Shown here one piece after another: positions 37,504-49,900 of a stretch of 64,000 nucleotides of DNA. Origin of the DNA: Ananas comosus (Eukaryota > Streptophyta > Magnoliopsida > Poales > Bromeliaceae); NCBI RefSeq assembly GCF_001540865.1, contig NC_033634.1:734498-798497 (forward strand). Reading direction: 5' to 3'. Numbering within the stretch: the first letter of the stretch is position 1; each line of letters starts with the position of its first letter. Position numbers and translations under genes: made by a program. Under the pieces are notes generated by a model, which saw nothing but the letters and a program-made list of their open reading frames with translations, did not search any database and was not told the DNA's origin.

Positions 37504-38474
37504 TTGGTGAAGAGGAAGACGAAGACGAGAGACTAGAAACAGCGAGTGCGGCGTTGGGCTTAAAGAAAAAGGTCACTAGCGACTGAGTAAAGTCGGCGCC
37601 GACGACGTACTCGTAGCCGTCTTCTCCAACGTAAGTCTGCAATATATGAGCGTTCGTCAGCGACTTCTGCTCACGGCTTTTGAGTGAAGTCGGCAATTTG
37701 GTCGGCATTGCGACGAATCCGGTCCAAACAATTGTGCCAACCCGGACCGGACCGGGCTTTGCTTAGATCGTGTCCATCTCACTTCGAGTGCGATGGCTCT
37801 TTGCCGACCTTGCTAAGCTCAACATGCAGATAACTTTAAAATCTTAATCCTGCAACAACAACAACAGCACAACTGAATTTGCCAAATTTTAGAACTGTTT
37901 ATTTAGCAATAATAGCAGAAAAGTGCAGCATTAAAATTACTGTATTTTTTATGGGATGGGATTATTTTGGAATGATTGAGCTTAACATATTCAAATTTGA
38001 TCAGTAAATTCGCCGAATCTACTTATTATTCACCGGTTAATTTGACTTGGTTCGACGAACATGATCTCCCCTCTAGTAATCAAAAATATCTGTAGATCCA
38101 ACCAAAATAAAGCAATTGGTAGATGAGTATTATTTTAAAAACAAGAAAAATCAAGTGAGTTACCGTAACATATTTTTATTTCGAAAACAAGATAAATCAA
38201 GCGAATTACCGTAACAAATTTCACGCCACCTATCCAGCCTCACGCCATTTCGAACATGACTTGGTCTAATATGATCTCCCGCTACGGGACGGGAGGCTGC
38301 CCATTTAAGCCAGATGCATCCCACATAAGACTAGTGATGTACCTCATCTAATGTCCTCATCCCTCCACAAAGAGGTAAAAATGCAATAGAGAGACTCACA
38401 TTACTGCACCTTTTCCTTCGTGTTACTGAGTCGGTTTCTTTCTCTCTCTACACCATCTTATTTACCATTTCTTC

Positions 38475-38527
<53 letters not shown>

Positions 38528-40246
38528 TCTCTCTCTCTCTCTCTCTCTCTTGTTGGGTGTATGTGTGTATGTGTGTATGTGTGTTGTATGTATGTGTGTG
38601 CTCAATAAAACCTATCCATCCTCCTCCCTTTATCAACCCCCCCTCTGAAATGTTCACAAAGGTCTAAAACGCACCCCCACCCTTTTCCCTTTCCCTTCTC
38701 CTTCACCATCCCCCACTCTTCTCTTTCTCTCATCTATTCCTTTCGTGTGTCCTTGGTTACGAACCAACCCACTTGGAACAATATTAATCATAAGGAAGTA
38801 GGAAGGGGAAAATTTGAAGGGGAAAAAAAAAGAAGAAAAGGAGCCTCTTTTTTTTTAATGTGTTTTCCTCTCCAAGCCGACCTTTTTTTTCAATTTTGCT
38901 GAGTTTTCCTGCGGGTTCTGGGGGCATCGGATTGGGAATCGTGCCCCGCAAGCGAAATCGCCGCTTGGGTTTGCGTAGATTTGACCGATTTGGCATCTCG
39001 GTCGGTGTTGGTTTGGGGGATTTTTTTGGTGGGGGGAGGGGGGTGATTTGGGGGAGTTGTTGTTTGGTCTTAGATCGTTCGGGATCCTGTTTGTGATTGG
39101 GGATTTGAGGTTAGGGATCTCGGTGTTGATCTCTGCTCCTTTTATTTGTCGATTGTTGCTTGTTTTGATCAGTTGTTTGGGATTCCTTGATGCTTGCTCG
39201 TAGTCCAAAATTGTTTTTTTTTCTTATGTGGGCATTGATGGGCTTTGTTGATCATGTTGTTAGATTGTACTGATTTATTGCATCAAAATAGAGATGATGT
39301 TAATTTGGGTGTTTACCTTTTAATCCGCTTAGAAAGTAAGGGTGTGCCTTTTTATATCAAGCATCTTCATGGATTTTACCCTTTTTTTTTTTCGCTTGCC
39401 TTTTAATCTTATGCTCTTTTGCTGTTTTACTGTGAAGATGGTGTTTTTAGTAAGTATTGCAAAGTGTTGTTCAATGATGACTTGCGATAGCTGGTCGTGA
39501 TTAATGCATTTGAGAAAAGGAACAAAGAATATATACTGTAAAATTATAGATTGTAAAGCTCAAAAAAGTAAATCAAATGTGATTTGAACTGCTGCTACAC
39601 TGCTAGCGTTGTGCTCCTTAATGTTGCTTGATCTTTGTTTTTATCGACAAGCTTCAAATAATATTTTATTGTCCGAATGTAGCTACTCATTTCTTGATCT
39701 TAATTGCTAAGGTAGTATCCTTTCCGATTTCCAGATTGTTGAGACATAATTTCCCAAACTTCCTTTTTATTTTTTCAGAACATTGTAGTAGGTTAGATGA
39801 TCAAATTGATCTAAGAGGGACCTATAGAAGGTCCTCATGAGCTTCTTCATCTTTGCCTTTTTATACATCCGCATAGATTTTGAGGAACTTTGGTCGGAAT
39901 ACTTATCCCTTCAGTATGCTTTGTTATGATTAAACTAGTTTTCTTATTGCCCACTATCAAATCTTATCTTGGCAGAAAACTCTAACAAGGAAATGAAATC
40001 GATGAACATGGAAGAAACATCCTCAATTTAATTAATCAGTAATACATTTCAAGTAACATAACTTTTGATTCTCGTTTTTTTACCTTCTACACTTAATAAT
40101 TTCATCTGAAGGTTTGTTGTGACCTGCTCTACTGATAGCTTTAGTTGAGTTGTAACAGATTTAATTTATTCTATGCAGGATATTACCTTGTAGTACTTGC
40201 ATCAGCTGTGGTAAGAGATTTATATATGGGCTAATTCGTACATTTC
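37504..40246. promoter_or_regulatory. divergent promoter region between IPMDH (minus) and WDR26-like (plus), with long leader of the latter
   Basis: A 141-codon ORF on the minus strand (37708 to 37283) overlaps the IPMDH start in another frame. Poly-T and (TC)n tracts followed by TGTA/TG repeats lie at 38469-38608. The CpG-richer stretch at 38870-39110 probably holds the first exon of the WDR26-like transcript. T-rich acceptor-like sequence ending in CTATGCAG lies at about 40172-40179, upstream of the ATG at 40247, so the leader is likely spliced. No other gene was found. Confidence 0.5.
38469..38608. repeat. poly-T, (TC)n and TG/TGTA microsatellites
   Basis: About 55 nearly uninterrupted T residues are followed by (TC)n and then by 'tgtgtatgtgtgtatgtg'. 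This is simple sequence in the presumed promoter of the WDR26-like gene. Confidence 0.9.
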
Positions 40247-43200
40247 ATGGGAGGTGTTGAAGACGATGAGCCACCCTCAAAACGTGTGAAAGCAAACTCA
40301 GTAGAATTGTGTAGCCTGTCGAATAATTCGTCTTTTTCCGAGTCAATTAATCCTTTGGGAGGTCTAATGGCCAGGCCTTTACCTTCCCAAGGGAAAGATG
40401 ACATCGTCGGTTCGAAAGGAGTCATAAAAAGGGTCGAGTTTGTGAGAATAATCACAGAGGCTCTTTATTCTCTTGGTTTTGAGAGGAGTGGAGCAGCTCT
40501 CGAGGAAGAATCTGGAATCTATTTGCATTCTGATGCGGTTAATCTCTTCAGAGAGCAAGTCCTTGAAGGAAACTGGGATGGCAGTGTAACAACATTGCAA
40601 AAAATCAGCCTTTTGGAAGAAAATGTTAAAAAATCAGCTTCTTTTCTTATATTGGAGCAGAAGTTCTTTGAGCTTTTGGAGAATGGCAAACTCATGGATG
40701 CATTGAATACATTGAGAAACGAAATTGCTCCTCTTAGGATTAATAAGAAGAGGATGCATGAACTATCCAACTGTTTAATTTCTCCTTCGCAGAGTCTTAT
40801 ACTTGGATTTGCAAACCTCGGAATTGAAACATCAAATTCAAGAATTAAGCTTTTGGAGGAATTACAGAAATTGCTTCCACCAACTATTATGATACCTGAG
40901 AGGCGGTTAGAGCATTTGGTCGAACAGGCACTTACTGTGCAACGAGATGCTTGTTATTTTCATAACTCCTTGGATGGTTCACTGTCGTTGTATGCTGATC
41001 ATCAATGTGGGAAAGATCAGATCCCTTATCGTACAACACAGGTCAGAATTCGTACCAAAAGTGTTTATCTAGATTATTGTTGGATTAGGTACGAAATACT
41101 GAAGTTCGGCACGACTTTGAATTTCATCTTCAAACTTTCAGTTCTAACAATTTATTCCCTGGAGTTTGATTCCATTTTCAATTTAATTTTCGGCATTTCA
41201 ATTTTCAAAATTTAGTCTCTAAAGTTTATCTCAGTTTTAGTTCCCAAAGTTTCTATTTCGATAAAGCAAATTCCATTCATTCTGCTTCTGTCGTTCCTTT
41301 TTAATGATTTATGCTTACAAAGGGATGTGATTTTATTTATGACAAACTTATGAGGATGAAATTGAATTGGAGGTGGAATTTTAGATACTAATTTTGTAAT
41401 TAACCTATTGTTCAATGTGGTAGACAAATTTATGTGGATGTGTTCATTCCCTCCTCCTATTTTGTCTCTATTGTTTGCGCTTTGTACTTTATATTATACA
41501 ACTGACTAAGAAGTCTCAGTTTACAAGTGGAGATTTGTTTGAATTTCCAAATCTATTTCTATTGGAGATAGCAGCAATAATCAAGTTTCTGTAACAATTA
41601 AACTTTGGCAGCAAATCAACCAAACTTCTCCTCTTTTTTTTTGTGAAAAATGTGTGATTTAGTAGGGAGAAAGTAACTGAATAGGTTTTCAATCCCATGA
41701 AGATATGAAGGATGCATTTTGTTTCAAACTGAACTGATATTGGGAAAAATGATTTGGAGTATATGTATTCATAAATTACCTGATTATGTATTATATGTAC
41801 TATTATTATTTCTTGGATCTTATAACCTGTTAAAACATTGTATCTACCTACTAATCTCATATGTTACTCTAATTGAGCAGGTATTGCAAGCTCATCATGA
41901 TGAAGTGTGGTATTTGCAGTTCTCCAATACCGGGAAGTATTTAGCATCATCATCCAGTGATAACTCTGCTATTATATGGGAGGTAACTTTTATAGATTGG
42001 AAATTGTATTGATTTAATCTAATAATGATTTAGGACGGTTGTGAGATGCAGTTACTTATACATAATCATACTTTAAATGGCAATAGCTATGGATTTAAGT
42101 GCCGTGACACGGGGTCGTGCCGTAAACTTGTCGGCACAGTGCGTACTGGTTTGTACCGATGCGTGCTGCTCACAAAAATACTTGTGTGCTGATACTTAAT
42201 TGGCATGGGGTTGTATCATGCTGATATCTTGTTGGTACGATACGGTAAGATAGATACGGCTTGTGCCGATGGACATTTAAATCCTTGGCAATAGCAGCTT
42301 AGAAAATATTTACTCCGTCATTTTGTTTAGTCATTTGATTGCATATCAGCTTGTTGTTTTTTCAGTCTTCTTAATGCCTTGGATTTTATATGGATGTCAA
42401 ATCTGCTCTCTAGATATGATTCGTGAAAAAATAACAGATGCTTTCCTACAGTTTTCCTTTGTAATCTTTTTTCAGTGTGCATTTTGTTTCATCCGAGTCA
42501 GGTAAACAATTCCTATCGTAAGAGGAATCAGTAAGTACCACTATGGCTAAAACGAATGGAGATTCCCACAACTACAGGCCTTTTGAAACAGACTTCTGAA
42601 CTTCGAATCTTTTTCACTGACACCCCCTAAACTCTTGCTCAATTGGTTTAAATTATTTTCGTTAATTAATGGTGATTCTGTTAAATTCAACAGTGATTCT
42701 GCTTTTCAGCCAGAACTGTGGGTTTGGTGACTGAAAGCAAATGGAGCCATTTATTTTATGGCATCCCCCATTCAATTGACAAAAATGACTAATCAAACAA
42801 GTAAAAGTTGAGGTGATCTAAATAAAGGGGGGAAAAAATGTTTAGGGGTCCATTCCAAATAAGGCCTAAAGTTGAGGGAATCTTTTAGGAGGGAAGCTCT
42901 ATACTCTTTTACCTATTTCTCTTCTCCTTGAGATTATATTTATGCTTAAATCTAAACTCTAAAGTAGAAGTTATGTCCCGAAATCATCTTAGGTTCATGA
43001 AGATGGGCAATTGTCATTGAAGCACACTTTAACTGGCCACCAGAAACCTGTTTTAATGGCCGCGTGGGGCCCCGATGATCGCCAACTCCTCACATGCGGG
43101 ATGGAAGAGTCAGTACGACGCTGGGATGTGCAATCGGGAGAATGCCTTCGTATCTATGAAAAGGCCGGCCTTGGCTCAATTTCTTGCTGTTGGTTTCCTG

Positions 43201-45157
43201 ATGGAAACAAATTCTTTTTGGGTTTAACTGACAAAAGCACCTGCTTATGGGACTTGGATGGTAAAGAACTTGATTGCTGGAAGGGCCAAAGAACAACAAA
43301 GATCTCGGATATAGCTGTTACGAAAGATGGTAGGACTGTAATTAGCATGTGCAAGGAATCGACTATTCGTTTGTTTGATAGGGATGCGAAGATGGAGAAG
43401 TCGATTGAAGAGGAACAAACGATTACTTCATTCTCACTGTCGAAAGATGATAACTTTTTGCTTGTTAATCTTTTGAATCAGGAGATTCATTTGTGGAGCA
43501 TTAAGGATGAGCCGAGGCTTGTTACCAAATACAAAGGTCACAGGCGTAGTCGGTTTGTCATTAGATCTTGTTTCGGGGGCTATGAGCAGGCATTCATTGC
43601 TAGTGGAAGTGAAGATTCTCAGGTATGGCAATTAACTTTGCTGTTTTGCTACACATGTATAGTTGCATTTTATCTTTGCTTCGATTTCTTCTATAGCTGT
43701 AGAAAGTAGAAGGGAAATTACATTAAGGGGATGCTTGTTTCGAAACATGTAAGAAGCAGGTGAATATGAAGTTTTCTGTAATTTAATTTTTACTGAACTA
43801 GTCTTACACCTAGTTGTTTGTTCACCTGGAATTTGCCATAGAGGATCTCAACAGTCAGTGGTTGGCTTTAAAGGATTATTAAATTTTCATGGTCGCTAGT
43901 CTATCATAAGTCAGGGGCTAGGTACAGACATCGTCGCTAACAGGGAAGTAAGCTCTTTAGAAAATTCTACTAAGATGTCTTTGTCTCTCTCACTGAACCT
44001 GATACTGCTAGATCTTGAATCAGGTATCTTGAATTGGGTCTAACAACTTATGTTAGTTAGAACTTGAGATGAGTTTTATAAGTGTGCAAGAAAATATCAA
44101 TTTAAGTGGTCCCGGCCTTTCTATTCAGCCATAATCTTGAATATTTCATTGTGGAAACTAGCATTGACTGATGGGAATATTGTATTTGCCATGAAGATTA
44201 GTTGTCACCTTAATAGATTCTCTAACAGAAAATAATTGTTGAAACTGCACTAAGGTTGGAAACCATCTCAGCTGAGGCGAATTGGATCTTTGCATTGAAC
44301 AAGACAATTTCTGATAAAAGTTTAGCCAGACCAAGCCACCTCCGTGGTCATGGCGGTCATGGCGGTCATGGTGGTCAGTAGTTACAAGCAAGATGCCTGA
44401 TGCCGCTGGTGATTTTTAAAACCAAACAAGAAAGATAAGGCAACTCTGCCGTCAGGGTCAATAACTATTGTTTAGCACTTCTCATCATAGATGACCAAAC
44501 AACACTGCAAAGATCAATCCATACCGCTTAGTAACATGATGTGAGATTTGGCCCTCCATTGTAGTTTTAAATTTTTGTGCGGTGTTCTTTGTGTGAATGT
44601 GAAAAAGGAAAAAAAAAAGAGTTAATAAAGTTCAACCGAGCTTCCCCACACCCCCTAAATGAATGATTGGATTCTGAGTCTGAAAATGTTCGCAAGATGA
44701 TATTGGTTCCAAAGTGAATATGGAGTTTTCAGTTACTTAAAAAAGGGGAATTAACAACAAATGTGGAATGCTCGCCTTGGGTTCATAACAACTGTTATGG
44801 CGCCCTTTGTCTGCCATCTACCATAAATCCTCCTAGCCCTTTTTTACCTGCTGCTTATTATTTCGAACATTGGTCATAGCACGGTGCTTTGTAACATGGT
44901 TCATGTTAATTGTTCAGGTATATATTTGGCACCGAGCCACCGGAAATATCATTGAGGCTCTCCCTGGGCACTCCGGGGCTGTGAACTGCGTTAGCTGGAA
45001 CCCTGTGAACCATCACATGCTCGCTTCTGCAAGCGACGACCGCACAATCCGTATTTGGGGAGTGAACAGCAGAGTTAACAATCACTTGAAGCGCAAGGAT
45101 GTTCAGAGCAATGGAGTAGTCGCTCGCGCGTGCTGCAATGGAAACAGTAAAATCTGA
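40247..45157 (+). CDS. WDR26-like protein: LisH-CTLH-WD40, CTLH/GID ubiquitin ligase component
   Basis: Relatives (human WDR26, yeast Gid7, plant WDR26) are WD40 subunits of the CTLH/GID E3 ubiquitin ligase. Four exons, 40247-41041, 41881-41982, 42993-43622 and 44918-45157, join in frame to 588 residues. A short N-terminus with a basic patch (PPSKRVK) precedes the LisH motif (about 61-93, [20 protein letters not shown]) and CTLH (about 97-155). Seven or so WD repeats follow from about residue 266, with recognisable ends in SAIIWE, RRWDV, CLWDL, IRLFD, IHLWS, VYIWH and IRIWG. The start is the first ATG of the exon. Intron 2 contains a small MULE-like MITE, and intron 3 a short 'ggtcatggc' repeat near 44348-44376. 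Confidence 0.94.
42078..42295. mobile_element. Mutator-like MITE in intron 2 of the WDR26-like gene
   Basis: An insert at 42088-42285 (198 bp) is flanked by perfect 10-bp direct repeats TGGCAATAGC (42078-42087 and 42286-42295). Its ends are inverted: ATGGATTTAAGTGCC on the left and AGGATTTAAATGTCC on the reverse-complemented right. The interior is rich in 'ggcacg/cgtgcc' words. A 9-10 bp duplication points to the MULE superfamily. There is no ORF. Confidence 0.7.
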
Positions 45158-46938
45158 TGATAATAACTGTTGATCGGCCGAGCAGTCAAACTATCCGTGG
45201 ATTTAGTTCTTCATTGTCTCTGTATATCCTTTTTCTTACCTTTCTCCGTGTTGGTCTTTCATAGAAAGCAGGGATGTCAAACTTTTAAGACGGTATTATC
45301 TCATAAATCTGTTATTTGACCTCTTTAAGTTTCTTCCTGATATTTCTGATAGCAGGATAGAAATTTCTTAAAAGTGCTCATTTATTCTTGTATTCTTTTG
45401 GGTGATTGTCCTTAAGCTTCTTTTGGGCTTCCTCTAATAGTAGATTGCATCTCACTGGTTATAAATAATCATTGATTTAATAAGTTAATGCACAAAGTTT
45501 GCTAGATTTACATGATTACTTGTTTTTGTTTTCCCTGGTCATGAGAAAGTTGGAGATTCACATTTTAAGTTCACCTTCTGTGTTATAATTTCTTGTGGCT
45601 AACGGATGCCTTGTAGAAGCATCTTCTTAGCTGTGCTTGAACATTCATGGAAGCAGACAAATTTTGAAGGTTTGATTGAATTGCAAAATTAAGAGGACAG
45701 AAACAGAGAAATAAAAGCAAAGTTACAGCTAAAGGAAAATAAAATAAGTACAGCTAATCAAAGGAGAACTGGAGAGTGTAGAATCCAGATTCCAGAGGGT
45801 GGGGACAGAAGTAAAGCTGGTTTCTCTCTGCAGTTAAGAGTTTCTTTCTCATGGTTCTCCGCAGAGGAACTGGTGTTGTTGCCTGTGCCGCCGACACCGC
45901 AGTGTCGGCAAAGACGAGTGTGCTAAAGCCCGCAACGTAGTGTTCAATGGTGTTGGCAGTGGCACGGTCACCTGCTGCAGGCCCTCAAGCCATCAGTTCC
46001 AAATAGGCCATCGAACTTGTATATCTATTTCCTTTACATTAAATTGTTCTTTTAATTAAGTTATTTCATATTTTATCGAATTAGAGATTTATCAAATTAA
46101 CTGCTCTGTTATCTGGCAATACTAATAACAGGTATTCTGAAAGATTAAGTTTAACAAGATCAAGGTTTAACAAAACTTTCTAATATAATTCATAGAAGTA
46201 ACTTCATCTGTAAGAATCAATATTGAGGGAAGTGCCAATGAAAAGAAATAATATTTCAAAACCGCATACAGTTGAGTAGTTCCAAGACTTTTTTATTGGT
46301 AATGTGAAGGAAAGGTCCCAATAAAGGAGCAATTAGTTTTTGGCTAACATAGTTTTAGTAGTGCTACTATGTAGAAGAGCCTTTTGGTAGGGATCCGAAC
46401 ACGCTCTCCTTCACTTGGAAGCTGGATAAAATAATATATTCACAGGAGCTTCATAGAATGAACATATTCTTTCGAGGCAACTACAACCACTTAAAAAAAA
46501 AAAAAAGGAATAATAATCTTGAAATATAAATAAAGAATCAATACTCACATACCGTGGCCGGTATATCAAAGAACATTTACAAACATGACCAACACTGCTG
46601 CAAATAAAAAGCAACAGAGGAGGTGTAATTGCCACAAAAAGATCAGATAAATTGTAACACCCCCAGATGTAACACACCACAAGTGACAAAAATGCAGTTA
46701 CTTGCCAAAATAGGACTCGGAAATTTGTAAATTAAAATGGTAACAATAAAAAAGACACAAATTAGGTGTTGATAAGGTCGCTGGGTAGAAAGTTTATATG
46801 TCAGCTAATTTCACCAGAAAAGCCTATACATAAACTACAGCATAAATCCTTCCTAAGTTTTGTGGAAGTCGTGAGATCGACTCCTACCATCTATTAATAT
46901 ACAGAAATGCGCCCAGGAAAAAAGGACCATAAGAAAAA
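45158..46938. other. convergent intergenic region (3' UTRs of WDR26-like and BTB genes)
   Basis: No gene is supported. A GC-richer patch at about 45880-45990 ('gccgccgacaccgcagtgtcggc', with a hairpin ACACCGCAGTGT) has no open frame of note. The ORF at 46411-46689 (minus) shows no family features. Confidence 0.45.
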
Positions 46939-49900
46939 TTACACACTCTTGTGACCACTCTTTTGGGTATTGCGAACACACTCAGCACGTAACATATCTA
47001 TCACCTCTTCATCAAGATCTTCAAGTTCACCCGCAACACGCAATTTAGAGTACGAAGGCGCTATCTCCTGCGCCCCAATTTCAACTATTTTCCACTGATT
47101 CAACTTGGTTGCAAATTGAACTATCCCAATTGAAGCTCTTTGGTCCGATCTTAGGCACGAAGCAATCACCTTTAAGCTCTCTTCTCCAACTTCTTCTAAG
47201 CACCAGAATTCAGCCAGCGAGCAAAGCTCTACATAAGCCCTAAGCTCGCGAATCTGCAGTTCAGTATCAATGTTGTTCCATCTACAGTCGGGGTAGATGC
47301 CTGGTAACTCACCGGAGTAAAACCAGTGGACTAGTTTAACTAATGCTTCCCAACCAATAGGGACTTTGATAATCTCTGAGAAACTGCAACCAAGCAAGTT
47401 TCCGAATGAATATAAGAATTGAGGAGGGTATAACATATATTTGATGAAACAAGAAAAATGAAGCCTCTAGTTACTAATATATTAGAGTTCCTGTTGAAAT
47501 TTTCACATTCTATTACTAAGTTGAGAGCAAGCCATGTACGTAATACAGGCTACTTCTAGGATGTAGGAGCAGATTGTAAAGTTTAGATCTGCATTTTGAG
47601 CTGTATATATGGAAGGATGTCAGCACGAGTGATCCAATAAATTTTAAGAAAGAATCACCTTTCATGCATTCCAGACTGGAACAGAGCCCGTAAATAATCA
47701 CAGCTAGAAGAAAGTATGATTTTGTGAGAGTGCATGTGTGGTTGCGATAATTGGCATAGGCTAAAGCTGCATGTCACTCTTTCCGATGAATTAGCTTCCA
47801 AAATGATGTCCCTGTTATACAAAGAAAAATTTTCAACGTAATGTATAACTCATACCAACTAAATCTGACTTTGTTTTTGCCTACAAAAGAAAGGGAGGGA
47901 AAAAAAGGATTCTCAAGCTAACAAAACAATCCAAATTCTATGTGACATTAAAAAGAGTAACTTACGAAAATGGATGTCCAGCTGGATTAAGCACTACAGT
48001 GAGATCAAAGCTGGGACCTGCATTTCCCCAACTCAGCTGCTTTTTCTGAAGCAAAGCAGATAGATGCTTCAATTCACAGAACTTCGAGAGTAATTTTAAC
48101 TGCTTTATAAGGTGTTTGTCCACTAAAGTAAACCCAGTATATACGTATTCCAAAATCCTGAACAGGGCATCACTATCCACACGATCAGACATTCGAACCC
48201 GATGTATTAATTTCTCTCTATGATGCCCAATCTCTAGCTCATTATGGTGTCCGTTCAATTTTCTCTCTTCAATATGAGATTCTCTCTGAGGAAGCAAGTA
48301 TGGGCACCTAGCCGCCAGGATAGCACCATGAACAGTATAAGATTGACCATTCATGAGTAATAATTCCACGTCAGCAAGTTCTTGCTCGTAAAGGGCTTTT
48401 TCCATCCTTCTCCCAAGTTTATTTGCGAAGCCATAGAGACCAAAGAAGCTCAAAATGTATGCAGCAAACCATCTAGGGCCGCGGCCAAAGGTACTACTCA
48501 ATATATACTGAAGATTACTAATTAGTTCCTGAGCTTCAGAATGTTTGTTTGAACTTTCTTTGGTGTGATCATATACCAAATTGGAGAACCCTATCAACTG
48601 AGAGAGCGCTCGAAGACTATAGAACAAAATAATGTCATCGCCTTCCCATTCTTCCACATCATGCCAACAGCATTGCAGATGAGATGCAATGCTCGACCTA
48701 CTCACACGTATATCACTTTTTAAGCAACTCTTTATAATATTAGACAATATCTCTACACCATTATTTTCTGAAATGAGATTATGATACTCAGGTAAAGTTG
48801 AAAAAGATGCTAAATTTATCAAGTTAGTGATGCTGTGAAGACTATTACTAACTATAGAGACATCTCCAGTGGCTAGCACTTTTAAGGAAGAGAGAACAAA
48901 CTGCAAATAATCATCACCAAAGGGTTTCACCATATCAGAAAGATTGTTTCTTGCTTGCGATGAAACATATTTGCAGGGTGAAAAAACCATAAGGAGAACA
49001 GCCCTTGAGACAGGTTCAATCTCAGAAACAGACGATGGTAAAGAAGTAATTCCTTTTTGCATCATGTCTGTCGCCACTAAGCTATCAGAAGAAAGGAAAA
49101 ACAAAGTTAAGAATCTACTTAGCGGAGGATACGTTTAATCAATGTTAGAGTACGTGAAAAAGAACTCGCTTACCAAGCACAAGATATTAGGATGTCTAGG
49201 AATAAAGGCTTTCCTTTGGATTTAGGGTGAAAGTCCTCTTCACAGTGTGCAGCAAGGTATCCAAGAATATCCCAGATAAAGGGTTGTGCGCTAGTGACAT
49301 TGTCAGAGACTAAAGATAGTAGATTTTCCGAAGATAACAGCACTTGAGTTTGATTCTTAGTTATGCAATTGCCAATGAGAATATCAAGTAGAATTTTGTC
49401 AATTTTGTTTGCCCAAAAGAATGAATGGTGAGGTCCAACCCAGCGAGTCATTAGTGCAGTACGACATGCCTCGATCACCATAGGAATCTGATCTTGGGGA
49501 ATTCTCTTGCAACTTGACGACCTCCATCCACCCAACGCATGATTTATTTCTTGAACAATAGCCTCACAATTCAAACTGGTTAACATCGAGCAACCTTTCG
49601 CAGATCTCTGGAAAATATATCATTAGAATTCAATCTGAAGTTCCAACGAAAAAAGTTCATTTTTACAAATTTAGTCCCTGAAGTTTAATCCTGATTTCAT
49701 TTACATCCTCTGAGCTTCAATTTTAACTTAGTCCCAAAGTTTGTCCTTCATAACCAAGCCCCTCAACTTGCCTGTCGTCTAAACCAGGCCAAGTAAGCAA
49801 TATTTTAAGATTTAGCTGCCCGAAGGAACCCAGAAAATTGCCATCGCAGCAAAGTGTAACAAGGATGCTAATACAGCATCTTCTTTTAGCTAGCAGACTA

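Noticed and set aside
46411..46689. Minus-strand 92-codon ORF downstream of the BTB gene
   Set aside because: It is AT-rich, lacks motifs and lies in the 3' flanking region.
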